Below are positions 17,164 through 27,061 of a stretch of DNA of 64,000 nucleotides, in pieces (the first letter of the stretch is position 1; every line of letters begins with the position of its first letter). The notes beneath the pieces were generated by a model. It was not told the DNA's origin. It worked only from the letters and a program-made list of their open reading frames with translations, and made no database searches. A program made the translations under genes and the position numbers. The stretch is from positions 1 through 64,000 of the forward strand of contig CAYOSH010000023.1 of assembly GCA_964406575.1 (NCBI GenBank). The letters run 5' to 3'. This DNA comes from WTAW01 sp964406575. GTDB lineage: Bacteria > Acidobacteriota > Aminicenantia > Aminicenantales > Aminicenantaceae.

Positions 17164-19566
17164 TCATTCATACCGAAGAGAATCTACGGGATTGGCGAGT
17201 GCCGTCTTGATCGCCTGATAGCTGACCGTAAACAGCGCTATGAGGAATGCCAGGCCTGCAGCTAATAGAAATATCCAGAACTCTATGGAGGTACGATATG
17301 CGAAGTTCTGAAGCCACTGATTCATGGCATAATAAGCTACAGGCCAAGCAATTATGTTCGCCAGCGCCACAAGCGCCAGGAATTCTTTGCTGATCAATCT
17401 GACCAGCCCGGGAGCTGTTGCTCCGAGTATCTTTCGAATGCCGATCTCTTTGGTTCGTTTTTCTGCGGTGAAAGAGGACAAAGCGAAAAGCCCCATACAG
17501 GCGATGAATATGGCAAAAAAAGTTCCATACCGCGCCACGGATGAAAAATTCTCGATTCGCCTGTACACTTTGTTCATATCATCAGACAGAAATGTGAACT
17601 CAAAGGGCTGGTCGAACGGAAACTCTTTCCACGTGCTTCTCAAATAGTCGATAGAGGTGGTAATCATGTTGCTGTTGATGCGGGCAAAAATGTAGTTGTA
17701 CCGCCTGGGATCGATCTTTATCAATACTGGCTGCATCGGTGTGGTCAGGTCTCGGAAATTAAAATCATTGACGATTCCCACGACGACAGTTTGGTACATA
17801 GGGATTTTTTTCCCCCCTTCCTTGAAGAACAATTCCACTTGTTCGCCGACCCCGTCTTGCCATCCCAATCGTTCGACCATGGCCTGGTTCATTAAGAGCG
17901 CTCCCTCTGCATCTGAGGAGATATTTCTTGCAAAATCCCTGCCGCGGGCCAGGTTAATCTCCAGTGTACGGACATAATCGTAGTCCACATAAATGATCCC
18001 TGTGTCCATGTCCTTAATACCTCTGGCAGTGATGTTGATCCCGTTCTGTGATGTCACCCCGGGTTCCATGGAGGAGGCTGCAACTGCGAGGATGTTCGGG
18101 TTCTGCAGCCATTTGTTCTTGAGAATTTCGTATCTCTGCCTGACAGCCCTGTCTCGAATAGGAATGGTGATAATGGAATTTTTGTTAAATCCCAGTTCCA
18201 TATTCCTCATGAATTGGATCTGGCGGCCTATCAAGATTATGCATGTGATAAGTGCTATGGAGATCACGAACTGGCCGACAACAAGGGTTTTTCTGATAAT
18301 GTTGGAAAAGCCTCTGGCTTTAAGGGTATCTTTGAAGATTGTCGCGGGTTTGAACGAAGAGAGAAAAAAGGCGGGATAGCTACCGGATAGAATGCCGACG
18401 ATAATGGCTGTAGCGAACAAGGCAAGTATATAACCGATGTTTTGGGTGTAGTGTATGGATAAACTTTTCCCGATGAATCGATTGAAGGTGGGAAGGAAGA
18501 TCTCAACCAGTATGATGGCAAAGATGAGAGCAAAAAAGCTGTAGCACACGGATTCGCCGATGAACTGCTGCACCAGCTGCGCTCTTTGAGCGCCGATGAC
18601 CTTCCGTATCCCGATCTCTTTCGCGCGAGAACCAGAGCGAGCTGTGGCCAGGTTCATGAAGTTGATGCAAGCGATCAACAGGATGAAGACAGAAATTGCA
18701 CTCAGCACAAACAGGAACTGGAAATTGCCTCTCTCACCGATGGGGGGGCCGGGAGAGTGGAAGTAAACGTCTTTGAGCGGCAGGAGTTCATGACTGATGG
18801 ACGAATAACTCCACTTATCCACATATTTTTCTGTAAAGGCGGGCAACAGTCGATTCATCTCCTCCGGATTATAGCCTTCGGGCAGCTGGATGTAGGTCCA
18901 AGTGGGACTGTCCCAGTGTTTTGTCATAAAGTATTCGCCGGCTATGGAAGAGAGGCTCGTATAGGAGGCAAGAAAGTCGAATTGGATATGGGAATTCAGG
19001 GGAATCGGAGCCAACACACCGGTGACTTGAAAATCATATTTTTGTCCGCCCAGGTTGTAATTCAGAATTTTGTTGATCGGGTCTTCATCGCCGAAATATT
19101 TGTAAGCTGTTTCCGTAGTGATCACCACCGAAAAAGGCTCTTGAAGCGCTGTTTGGGGATTTCCCTGGAGCAAGGGAAAAGTAAATACATCGAGGACCTC
19201 AGCATCAGCGAAAAAAAAACGCCTCTCGACAAACCGTTTTTCTCCATAGCTTACAAGTTCGCTCCGGAAATTTGTGAACCTGACTGCACGTGTGATGGCA
19301 GCGAAGTTTTCCAGGAGAAGTGGCGCCAGGGGCGCTCCTGTAATCGCCTTTCTTTCTGTGGAATCTGTGTAATTGTTGATACGGAGGACTTGATAAATAT
19401 TCTTCCGGTTTTTATGGAAATTATCGGTGCTGTTTTCGAACCGAATGAAGAAGATGATCAAAAGAAAACAAGCCATGCCTAAAGCGAGGCCTAAAATATT
19501 GATGAGAGAATACGCTTTGTGTTTGAGAATATTTCTGAAAGCGACCTTAAGATAATTTCTCAGCAT
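17164..19566 (-). CDS. MacB/FtsX-type ABC permease, paralogue E
   Basis: 800 residues and the most divergent of the array. The N-terminal helix is LGMACFLLIIFFIRF with CF where the others have CC, and the periplasmic start reads NSTDNFHKNRKNIYQV where the others have YDRFHxxA. The coupling motifs are intact: SRAKEIGIRKVIGAQRAQ in the first FtsX block, RTKEIGIRKILGATAPG in the second. It ends NPVDSLRYE. It is first of the E-D pair on the minus strand. With no ATPase gene beside it, an ATPase encoded elsewhere must energise it, if it is an active transporter. Confidence 0.92.
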   Translation of the reverse strand: MLRNYLKVAFRNILKHKAYSLINILGLALGMACFLLIIFFIRFENSTDNFHKNRKNIYQVLRINNYTDSTERKAITGAPLAPLLLENFAAITRAVRFTNFRSELVSYGEKRFVERRFFFADAEVLDVFTFPLLQGNPQTALQEPFSVVITTETAYKYFGDEDPINKILNYNLGGQKYDFQVTGVLAPIPLNSHIQFDFLASYTSLSSIAGEYFMTKHWDSPTWTYIQLPEGYNPEEMNRLLPAFTEKYVDKWSYSSISHELLPLKDVYFHSPGPPIGERGNFQFLFVLSAISVFILLIACINFMNLATARSGSRAKEIGIRKVIGAQRAQLVQQFIGESVCYSFFALIFAIILVEIFLPTFNRFIGKSLSIHYTQNIGYILALFATAIIVGILSGSYPAFFLSSFKPATIFKDTLKARGFSNIIRKTLVVGQFVISIALITCIILIGRQIQFMRNMELGFNKNSIITIPIRDRAVRQRYEILKNKWLQNPNILAVAASSMEPGVTSQNGINITARGIKDMDTGIIYVDYDYVRTLEINLARGRDFARNISSDAEGALLMNQAMVERLGWQDGVGEQVELFFKEGGKKIPMYQTVVVGIVNDFNFRDLTTPMQPVLIKIDPRRYNYIFARINSNMITTSIDYLRSTWKEFPFDQPFEFTFLSDDMNKVYRRIENFSSVARYGTFFAIFIACMGLFALSSFTAEKRTKEIGIRKILGATAPGLVRLISKEFLALVALANIIAWPVAYYAMNQWLQNFAYRTSIEFWIFLLAAGLAFLIALFTVSYQAIKTALANPVDSLRYE

Positions 19567-19641
19567 AGTTTACTCTGTAATCTGAGTTTGAAGCGAATCC
19601 TCTCAATATTTGGTAGTGGAGCCATGTCCTAAAGAGATATG

Positions 19642-19920
19642 TTAAGCTCGTGGAATATAACCCCCTTCTTTCTCCCGGAACATGATCGGGATGTGCGTGT
19701 CTGTGGGCACACCGATCTGGATCAACTGCCAGTTTTTCTCATGCTCCTTGATCACATGCCGGATCACCGCCACCCTGTCCTCTTTCATGTCTTGAAACGT
19801 TTCCCACTCCACGATCTCTACACGGTAGCGCATGGTACGCTTTTTGCCGTTGATCTTCACTTCGATGTCGATGTTTTGCTCGGACTCAAGGGTTGGGATT
19901 TGAAGGACAACTTCTCTCAT
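19642..19920 (-). CDS. conserved-looking hypothetical small protein
   Basis: 92 residues, soluble, probably mixed beta/alpha: MREVVLQIPTLESEQNIDIE, then INGKKRTMRYRVEIVEWETF, then a helix and QLIQIGVPTDTHIPIMFREK. Strong GAGGAGGTACC upstream of ATG supports translation. No catalytic motif is seen and I do not recognise the family. It sits 75 bp from the start of paralogue E on the same strand, so it could be cotranscribed with the permeases or be independent. Confidence 0.65.
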   Translation of the reverse strand: MREVVLQIPTLESEQNIDIEVKINGKKRTMRYRVEIVEWETFQDMKEDRVAVIRHVIKEHEKNWQLIQIGVPTDTHIPIMFREKEGGYIPRA

Positions 19921-20465
19921 TGGTACCTCCTCGTGTATTTTACACGCCTTATTGGTGAATCGTTAAGTCTAAATCAGTGCCTTTGTGCAAATTCTTAGGG
20001 GATTGTCTGTGAACATCCGGTGCTTTATTGCTTTGATTGACTTTGGATGTCTTCATTATAGGAGAAAGGTGACTTCTTATGTCAAATGTCGAAACACGAC
20101 CCCGTTTATTCATAGCGCAGAGCCTCCACTGGGTTGGTCACGGCTGCTTTTATGGCCTGATAACTGATTGTAAGAAGAGCGACAAAGAGGACCAGCACGC
20201 CAGCCATAGCAAATACCCCTATGCAAGTCCTATGCCATTTTTTTTATAAGAAAACAATTATCAGCAGCTGTCAACCCATCTCCTGCGCTCAACATCCTCA
20301 ATTCAAGGAGATCTGAATAAAAATAGGGGTGTTAGAGTCCGTATCGCCGAGAAATTTGTGACTTTTGCAGAAAATTGCTCAAGAGAAATTTTGGAGTTGA
20401 TTTTTATGGAGTGATGATGTGTGTTCGGTAGGGAAACACCTGGTGTGCGATGGTGGACAGTTTGG
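19921..20465. other. intergenic region with a permease gene remnant
   Basis: About 545 bp. Apart from the FtsX-permease 3' remnant at 20106-20243 no gene or RNA is recognisable. Confidence 0.6.
20106..20243 (-). pseudogene. 3' remnant of a sixth MacB/FtsX-type permease
   Basis: Minus-strand reading gives a 45-residue open stretch bounded upstream by an in-frame stop. Its C-terminal part matches the ends of the neighbouring permeases: VALLTISYQAIKAAVTNP then VEALRYE and a stop. The Lys-Trp pair and RTCIGVF upstream correspond to KWLQNFAYRTSI in intact copies, with several residues lost between. Everything upstream is missing. It is most simply a deletion remnant, extending the array on its 5' side. 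No start codon or RBS is seen. Confidence 0.85.
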
Positions 20466-22439
20466 CTATTTTATATATCCCAAAGCCCGCAATTGTTCCC
20501 GGATTTCATCCAGGTTCTCTGTATTCGTGGAGCTCCAGTCGCACTTTTTTATGAAGTGGATTTCCAAAAATTTTATCAATTGGCTGGTCAGATCAGGATC
20601 TGATAAAGCGAAATTTGTTTTCTCATTAGGGTCAGCCTGAATATCATAGATTTCAAATTTTTCTATCTTTGGGGGAGGAGTGGTGAAATAAGCGTAGTTT
20701 TGAGGCGTAAATTCATCATTCATGATCAGTTTATTTTGTCCCCGGTTTATGGCTGTCTTTTTGGGAATTTTTCCATCTATAGGGTCTGTGGATAATTCAG
20801 AGAGGAAAATCCTCTCCTCAACTCCAGTATTGTTGTTATTTATGAGGCTGAGCAGGTTCTCTCCATCCGCATACTGATCCGGATATTTGATGTTTAAGGC
20901 GTCGAGGATGGTCGGCATGACATCGATGAGACGTGCATATTTTTTGATTTTATTGCCCGCATAATCTGAATCGAAGAATTTAATGATCAAAGGAACTTTT
21001 ATAATTTCATTATAGACACTGTGACCATGGGCCCATGCCTTGTGTTCGTAGAATTCTTCTCCATGGTCTGAGAGGATGATGACCATCGTGTTATCATAGA
21101 GGTTGAGTGTTTTGAGTTCTTCGATCAAAGTCTTGATCAAAACTTCATCAGTGTAAAGGATCCCGCCGTCATAAATGTCGATGATATTCTGTCCGATGTC
21201 TTCAGTGGCCGGCGGGCTATACCGGTTCTCTTGATAGAATCTGTAATTATGCAGATCGAACTGCTTAACGGCGGAATGCCCGGATAGAAAAGCTTCATTG
21301 TAGGGCGCAGGCGAAACATAGGGACTGTGGATCTGATACGTGTGAACAAAAAGGAAGAAATTCCGGTCTTTATGTCTTTGGATCCAGTCCAGAGACGCCC
21401 TGCATATTTTCTCGGCCTGGTCTGGTGCGTTGATATCCCCGCGCACATGATAGCTATCGAAGCCCTTGTTGAATCCGTACGAACCGCTGACAAAACCACC
21501 ACCTGTAATCGCCCCGTTGAAATAGGAATGTTCTCTCAAGACATCTGCCAATGTCAGGATTGCAGGATCTATTTTCTGATCATTGTGATAAATTCCATGG
21601 TTGATACAGTTCATCGCTGTCATCAGCGAGACATGGGAGGGAAGGGTCCATGGCGATGAGGAAAATGTGTTCAGAAACACGACAGAATCTTTGGCCATCT
21701 CGTCGATATTTGGAGTCGTTTCTCTTGGATATCCATAAAAACTCACGTGGTCGGCACGCAGGGTATCCAAAGACACAAGAATGATGTTTTTTGTTTCCTG
21801 CTGCGGCACATACAACACGGGATTAAACCAGCCGGCGAGAGCCTTTCTGTTCCCTCTCGTCTGGAAATATAAGACCACATCTTTTTTGGCAAATTCCGAG
21901 AGGTCGATCTTTTTGTACCTAAAAACAAGAGACTGCGTCGGTCCCAGATTCAGGGTATTAACAAATATTTCTTTTTTTAAATCTTGGGTCTCTATAAGGA
22001 TTGCAAAAGTTACGTTTCTACTTCCTTTTCCTCTTTCAAGGAGTTCATCATCGCGTCTGATGCCGTAAACGAATTCAAGAATAGAATTTGAGGGGATCCT
22101 GACCGGAAACTTGTAATGACTGTTCGGAGGTGCCAGCAGTGTGTTGATGTCCACAGTCCCTATTTTCATTTTTTTCTTTAGAAGAAGGGGGTTCTTTCCC
22201 GACCCTGAATCCATAAGTGGATATTTGTCAGCGATGTCATATAGGACAGGATTCATATCCTTGAATCCCTCCGGGTCTGCAGCCATATCTTGGAATGGGC
22301 TGAGGAGGATATTGTCTTCGGAAAAGTGATCGATGAATCGATAGACAGAAAAAGCCTCTTTTTTCACACAAGAGGAGGTCAACAATGAACTCGCCACAAT
22401 AAAGATCAGAAGATTTGGAGATTTTGACCGAAACAGCAT
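20466..22439 (-). CDS. sulfatase-fold (alkaline phosphatase superfamily) lipoprotein
   Basis: 657 residues from ATG at 22439, chosen because AGGAG lies about ten bases upstream and it starts directly at a lipoprotein signal peptide (LLIFIVASSLLTSSC, lipobox Cys). An ATG 14 codons upstream lacks this context. The sulfatase domain starts near residue 220 with IILVSLDTLRADHVSFYGYP (metal-binding Asp) and has SDHGEEFYEH and WAHGHSVYNEIIKVPLI. The expected formylglycine motif C/S-x-P-x-R is absent; the equivalent site is SPWTLPSHVSLM. It may therefore be a phosphoethanolamine/phosphoglycerol-transferase-like or hydrolytic member. It lies about 70 bp downstream of the glycosidase gene, probably in one operon. 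Confidence 0.85.
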   Translation of the reverse strand: MLFRSKSPNLLIFIVASSLLTSSCVKKEAFSVYRFIDHFSEDNILLSPFQDMAADPEGFKDMNPVLYDIADKYPLMDSGSGKNPLLLKKKMKIGTVDINTLLAPPNSHYKFPVRIPSNSILEFVYGIRRDDELLERGKGSRNVTFAILIETQDLKKEIFVNTLNLGPTQSLVFRYKKIDLSEFAKKDVVLYFQTRGNRKALAGWFNPVLYVPQQETKNIILVSLDTLRADHVSFYGYPRETTPNIDEMAKDSVVFLNTFSSSPWTLPSHVSLMTAMNCINHGIYHNDQKIDPAILTLADVLREHSYFNGAITGGGFVSGSYGFNKGFDSYHVRGDINAPDQAEKICRASLDWIQRHKDRNFFLFVHTYQIHSPYVSPAPYNEAFLSGHSAVKQFDLHNYRFYQENRYSPPATEDIGQNIIDIYDGGILYTDEVLIKTLIEELKTLNLYDNTMVIILSDHGEEFYEHKAWAHGHSVYNEIIKVPLIIKFFDSDYAGNKIKKYARLIDVMPTILDALNIKYPDQYADGENLLSLINNNNTGVEERIFLSELSTDPIDGKIPKKTAINRGQNKLIMNDEFTPQNYAYFTTPPPKIEKFEIYDIQADPNEKTNFALSDPDLTSQLIKFLEIHFIKKCDWSSTNTENLDEIREQLRALGYIK

Positions 22440-22508
22440 TTTTACTCTTCTCCTGCGATCTGTCCCCTTTTTCGTGTGCATTCAACGTCTCTCATGATCT
22501 ACTCAATC

Positions 22509-25088
22509 TCAGCGAAGATGGATGGTTATATGGTGATCCACGAAACCGCCTGTTTGAGTATCGGGGATCACCATTTTTAACGTATTGTCTTTGAGCTCAG
22601 CCCCTGTGACATCCTTCACAAACTCCGCATTTCTGAGGAATAGCGCGTATGTCTCACCTGCCAATCCTTCCACATGGATATCAATCTTATCGTTTTCTCT
22701 TCCCACATGAATGATCTTGAGTCCTTTGTTCGGATCGCCCACTCGTGATTGGGTAATCACAGGCAACAATTCCACAGTGGGAGAGAACTTGACCTCGATC
22801 TGGTGGGATGTGTTATTTAGAGGAATAAGCGAGACAGGCTGTATGACTTGAGAGAAAGTTTTTGCCTCAAAAGGGATGGACTGCCCGTCGCAAGTGATCG
22901 ATCGGACATGTGTTCCTATGGCTAGAGCTGGGGCGAATTGCAGTGTGTATCGCTCAGCATTTTCAGATCGCATACGAACGATCAGCGATTCTGAATTCTT
23001 TTTGATCTTGAAAGAAAATGCCGCTTTCCCGATCTTGAAGTTGTCTATGGAAACCTGCTCCCAATCGGCAGGAAATTGTGGGGCGAACAGCACTTTTCTC
23101 TCGAGGGCATCGCCCTCCAAACCCAGCAATCCCCGCACGAAGGGAAGAACGACCCCTGCTGAAGAGAATCCTTGATGGGCCACGGACTCCTGAGGGGATA
23201 CGTTGAGGGATCCGGAGATGACCTCCGTAATACTGCCCAACGTGCGCACAAATGTGTGATCTGAAGTCGCTTTGAGGAGGTTGAAGCCTTGAAGGGGCAT
23301 GTGATGGGCGTAGAGAGCGGCATTGACCCAACTGCTGATAAAAGGCCAGACCGCGCCATAATTGTAATTCAGGGGCTGGAAGTGGTGGCTTTTATTGGAA
23401 ATGCTCCGGATTCCCCAGTCTGTCATCAACTCTGATGAGCACAATTTCTGAAGAGAAGATCCGCTTTTTTCGGGAGTGCCGTAGTCCCACATGAGACTGA
23501 CGGCATTCCACGGGGAAATTTCTTTGACTTGCTGCCCCTCTGCGTTGAAGGCGTAGGTGTAGAAATGGTTTTCCTCATCCCAGAATTTTGTCTCGAACGC
23601 CTTTTTGGCTTTTTGAAAATGTGCAACTGCCGCGGCACTGAGTGATTTTTTTCCTAAAATGTCTGCGAGATGTTGCATAGCCTGCGCGGCTCTTGTCCAG
23701 ACGGCAGCGAGGTAGATATCGGTGGCGATCCCTGTGAGCGCCCCGTATTCTAGCGCGCCTAAACCGGCCTCTTTGTTGTCCATCAGTCCATCACCGTTGG
23801 CATCCGTGGATAAGCACCAGTCGTACGCCCGCTCTAAGGAATCCCAACTTTCCCTTATAAAATCCACATCTCCCGTTTTTTGGACGTATTCCTCCATGGC
23901 GGCGATGTAATACGGTGTGGTATCCCCATGGATGTAACCGTAAGGATAGTCTTCCCACCAATTGATATAGGCAGCTGCCTGGGAGAGTTCATGGGCCATT
24001 TTTCCATCCTGGCGTTGCCATTTTTGTGTGAAATGGAGAGCATGATGCACACTGTCAAAGCCCCCATAGCTCAAGATGCTGAAGGAGTTGATGTAGGCAT
24101 CTCCTCCAAAAAACCAGCCGAATCCAGGGCGTCCGCTGGTGGCAGAAGGCCCTAATCCTGCGATTAAGCCCAGTCCTAGATCCGGGTTCTCCACCATCAG
24201 GCTGTCATAGACGAGTTTTGCCCATTCGAAGGCGAGATTGAGCTGGAGATCGGGCGTTATTACCCTCAGCGTGTTCTCTCTGAGTGCGCGATAGTATGTG
24301 ACATTGTCTTGATAGAGTTGTTCAGTGTTCTCCTGCAGACTCTTATAGACCTTTAAAATGTCCTCTCTCTTTCCTTTGCCACCTGCACAAAAGATCGGGA
24401 TATATCTATTTTTGACTGCCTGGGGGTCCGGAATTTCGATCTTGAACTCATATGGCATATCGGAAAGCATATGCGCCGGCGTGTAGGATATCCCTGATGC
24501 TGCAGGGGACCCGACAATTCCATGATTTTTTCGTGTGGGCTCAGAGATGATGTAGGCTTTGAGGGAACTGTCCCAGTGGGCATACTGTCCGCCCAATCCA
24601 GCCGGCCACATGGGCTGCAGCACCGGCAGAAAACTGCAGACAATGGTGAGCGGTTCTGTCGCATCCACATCGAGGAGAATAAAACATCCAGCCTCCTTGA
24701 TGGGGGTGACATAGGTGGCTTTTACGGTGAAAGACTGGTATGTATAGGTCAGAGTTGTGGCCTCAGGTGTGACACGGATGTCCCTCACGATTTCTTTTCC
24801 AAGAATTGGGTGAGTCGAGTCAGCCAATAAGAATGAAAACGTAAAGCTTCGGAAGAGCTTAAGGGGATAGGCCCAGGCTTCAAAAGCCCCGCTTTCATCG
24901 CCCAGAACAGCGAACTTCCGGCCAGCCTTAATGAACGATGTTCCAGGCTGAGCCAGCCGATGGAGGCACAGTTCATTGGCCTCGAGACCAAAGGCAGGCA
25001 GGAGCCCCCTCTGGGCTGATAAAGGAACGAAACTTTGAGGTCCAATCAATATCAAAACAGTCAGAATATTTTTCAGGACAGATTTCAT
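22509..25088 (-). CDS. secreted six-hairpin glycosidase-like protein
   Basis: 859 residues with an N-terminal signal peptide (ILTVLILIGPQSFVPLSAQ). A beta-rich N-terminal domain (to about 270) precedes an (alpha/alpha)6 barrel, shown by GWFFGGDAYINSFSILSYGG, GKMAHELSQAAAYINW, GDTTPYYIAAMEEYV, DANGDGLMDNKE and YNYGAVWPFISSW. This resembles amylo-alpha-1,6-glucosidase / glycogen-debranching C-terminal domains and related GH families. A C-terminal beta-sandwich follows. Candidate acids are the Asp in FGGDAY and the Glu in AHELSQ, by analogy only. Export points to degradation of an external or periplasmic glucan or oligosaccharide. The exact GH family is unresolved. It is first gene of an operon with the sulfatase-fold lipoprotein. 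Confidence 0.78.
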   Translation of the reverse strand: MKSVLKNILTVLILIGPQSFVPLSAQRGLLPAFGLEANELCLHRLAQPGTSFIKAGRKFAVLGDESGAFEAWAYPLKLFRSFTFSFLLADSTHPILGKEIVRDIRVTPEATTLTYTYQSFTVKATYVTPIKEAGCFILLDVDATEPLTIVCSFLPVLQPMWPAGLGGQYAHWDSSLKAYIISEPTRKNHGIVGSPAASGISYTPAHMLSDMPYEFKIEIPDPQAVKNRYIPIFCAGGKGKREDILKVYKSLQENTEQLYQDNVTYYRALRENTLRVITPDLQLNLAFEWAKLVYDSLMVENPDLGLGLIAGLGPSATSGRPGFGWFFGGDAYINSFSILSYGGFDSVHHALHFTQKWQRQDGKMAHELSQAAAYINWWEDYPYGYIHGDTTPYYIAAMEEYVQKTGDVDFIRESWDSLERAYDWCLSTDANGDGLMDNKEAGLGALEYGALTGIATDIYLAAVWTRAAQAMQHLADILGKKSLSAAAVAHFQKAKKAFETKFWDEENHFYTYAFNAEGQQVKEISPWNAVSLMWDYGTPEKSGSSLQKLCSSELMTDWGIRSISNKSHHFQPLNYNYGAVWPFISSWVNAALYAHHMPLQGFNLLKATSDHTFVRTLGSITEVISGSLNVSPQESVAHQGFSSAGVVLPFVRGLLGLEGDALERKVLFAPQFPADWEQVSIDNFKIGKAAFSFKIKKNSESLIVRMRSENAERYTLQFAPALAIGTHVRSITCDGQSIPFEAKTFSQVIQPVSLIPLNNTSHQIEVKFSPTVELLPVITQSRVGDPNKGLKIIHVGRENDKIDIHVEGLAGETYALFLRNAEFVKDVTGAELKDNTLKMVIPDTQTGGFVDHHITIHLR

Positions 25089-25309
25089 AATTGTTATCCA
25101 ATAGAGAATTATTATGGAATGGATCCTCTATGTAAAGACTAATTCTTATTTATCTGCATCGAGCTCACTTTTAACCAACTCTTGACAACTTCTTAACATC
25201 TTTTTAACAACTCTCCATCCGTCCAGAATTACATTAGGATTGATTTGATAACAAACATATACAATCGAGCAAAAACCTATTTGCAATAGGAAATTAAAAG
25301 GAGGTAAAC

Positions 25310-26938
25310 ATGACAAAAAAAATTTTAGGAACACTTACCCTGTTCGTCCTTCTGCTTTCTGTTCATGTTCTCTGTTCAGCTCAAGAGCTGGTGATCTTGC
25401 ACACTAACGACACACATTCGCACCTTTTTCCCTATGGGCCGGACAAATGGGGGGGTATCGCCAGGGTCTCGCACTTGATCGAAAAAGCGCGGCACGCCAA
25501 CGGGGGAAACATCCTTGCTCTTCATGCCGGAGACGCCTTCGTGGGAACTTTTGCTTTCAACAAGTATTTGGGCTATGCCGAGTTAAAGATGATGGAAGGG
25601 ATGTATGATGCCTGGTGCCTAGGGAACCATGAGTTCGACCTGGGACCCGATAACCTGGCTGGCATCCTGGCTGGGATCACTTCTGGCGGAAGCCCCATCA
25701 CGCTGCCCACCCTCTGTGCAAATGTCAAATTGCCTAAAGCGCATCCGCTCAGACAGTTTGTCCGGTCGCACATGATCGTCACCAGGAATGGCCTGCGTAT
25801 CGGATTGGTTGGAGTCGTTACCACAGACCCTTTCAATTATTCCGCCGAAGTCAATGCCATGCTCCGCGATCCGTATGAAGCTGCCGGAAGATCCGCCCAG
25901 ATCCTGCGAAGCTGTGGTTGTGATGTCGTGATCTGTCTGTCTCATCTGGGTAAACTCCAGGATGAGTATGGGCTATCACAAGTTCCCGGCATCGACATCA
26001 TTGTGGGTGGGCATTCCCACGATCTTATCTCCAAACCGGAGATCGTGAACGGAAAGATCATCCTCCAGGCAGGTGCTTTCAGCAGATACTTGGGAGAGCT
26101 CAAGGTGAATTTCGATCGAGGAAGCGGTCGAGTGGAAGTCCTCGATTACAGATTGCACGAGATCACCCCGGAAATCAAAAAGGACTCGCATCTGCTCAAA
26201 CAATTGAAGGAGCTCAAGATCGGGATTGAGACAGATCCGAGGTTCGGCAAGGTCTACACCGAGCGGGTGGCCACAGCCAAATGGAACTTGGAAGAGAAAA
26301 GCGGGCCCGATGATCCCAACAGGGACACAGCTCTCGGGAACCTGGTCACAGATGCTCTGCGGGATGTCGTGGTGAACAGCGGATTACAGCTTCCGGGCGG
26401 GTATCCCCTGATCGCGTTTGAGGCCAATGGCTATATTGCTCAAAAGATCAGCAAAGGGAGAGTTGTGGGCAATGACATTCTTCGCGCAGTTCCCTATGGA
26501 TACGATCCGATCTCTGGCCTCAACTCCAAGGTGGAAGTGGCGCTTCTGGCCGGAGCCCAGGTGCTGGCTGGCCTCGAATTCTCGACGATGGTGGTCGAAT
26601 ACACGGATGAGCTCTCTCTTCAGGCCTCAGGCATCACTTTTGCCTACGATTCGTCCAAACCAGCCGTAACAGAGGAAGAGCTTTTAGAGGGGAAAATAAG
26701 CCGCATCGATCCTGCATCCATCCGCATCCACGGCGAGCCGATCAACCCGGAAGGGCTATACTGGGTTGTTCTTGATGAGTTGTTGCTGAATTTCCTGACT
26801 TCCATGAAGTTGGTGCCATTCGAGCAAGTCGAAACGGGGATGTTCTTGTACGATGTGGTTAAGAATTACATGAAAAAACTCAATGTCCTGAAATATGAAT
26901 CGGAAGGCCGGATTGTCGACACTGCCCTGATGAAATGA
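25310..26938 (+). CDS. periplasmic 5'-nucleotidase / UDP-sugar hydrolase family
   Basis: 542 residues with a signal peptide (LTLFVLLLSVHVLCSAQ). The calcineurin-like metallophosphatase domain has the metal-binding motifs LHTNDTHSH (about 28-36), GDAFVG (about 75), GNHEFDLG (about 104) and GGHSHD. The C-terminal 5_nucleotid_C domain contains LGNLVTDALR and FEANGYIA. Bimetal hydrolysis of nucleotides for salvage is the family role; substrate range is not readable. RBS AGGAGGT is well placed. A CCTAT/ATAGG hairpin lies just upstream of it. A possible -35 TTGACA is at 25182. Confidence 0.9.
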   Translation: MTKKILGTLTLFVLLLSVHVLCSAQELVILHTNDTHSHLFPYGPDKWGGIARVSHLIEKARHANGGNILALHAGDAFVGTFAFNKYLGYAELKMMEGMYDAWCLGNHEFDLGPDNLAGILAGITSGGSPITLPTLCANVKLPKAHPLRQFVRSHMIVTRNGLRIGLVGVVTTDPFNYSAEVNAMLRDPYEAAGRSAQILRSCGCDVVICLSHLGKLQDEYGLSQVPGIDIIVGGHSHDLISKPEIVNGKIILQAGAFSRYLGELKVNFDRGSGRVEVLDYRLHEITPEIKKDSHLLKQLKELKIGIETDPRFGKVYTERVATAKWNLEEKSGPDDPNRDTALGNLVTDALRDVVVNSGLQLPGGYPLIAFEANGYIAQKISKGRVVGNDILRAVPYGYDPISGLNSKVEVALLAGAQVLAGLEFSTMVVEYTDELSLQASGITFAYDSSKPAVTEEELLEGKISRIDPASIRIHGEPINPEGLYWVVLDELLLNFLTSMKLVPFEQVETGMFLYDVVKNYMKKLNVLKYESEGRIVDTALMK

Positions 26939-26963
26939 GGGGGCACAGCCCAGCTGATTTGAT

Positions 26964-27007
26964 GGAGGGGCCGTTTTCCGAACGGACCGTTTTGGGAACG
27001 GTCCCTG
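26964..27007. repeat. compound short hairpin repeat
   Basis: Two nested inverted repeats, GGCCGTT-TTCCG-AACGGACC and ACCGTT-TTGGG-AACGGT. Together they make a larger near-palindrome (GGGCCGTTTTCC paired with GGGAACGGTCCC). It lies between the convergent nucleotidase and 492-residue ORF, about 25 bp after the first and 55 bp after the second, so it could act as a bidirectional transcript end, although a U tract is lacking. Confidence 0.6.
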
Positions 27008-27061
27008 CTCTCTGTTGGTTAACTCCTATAATGTGTGGCCCGTTCAGCGAGGGGGCTCTCT

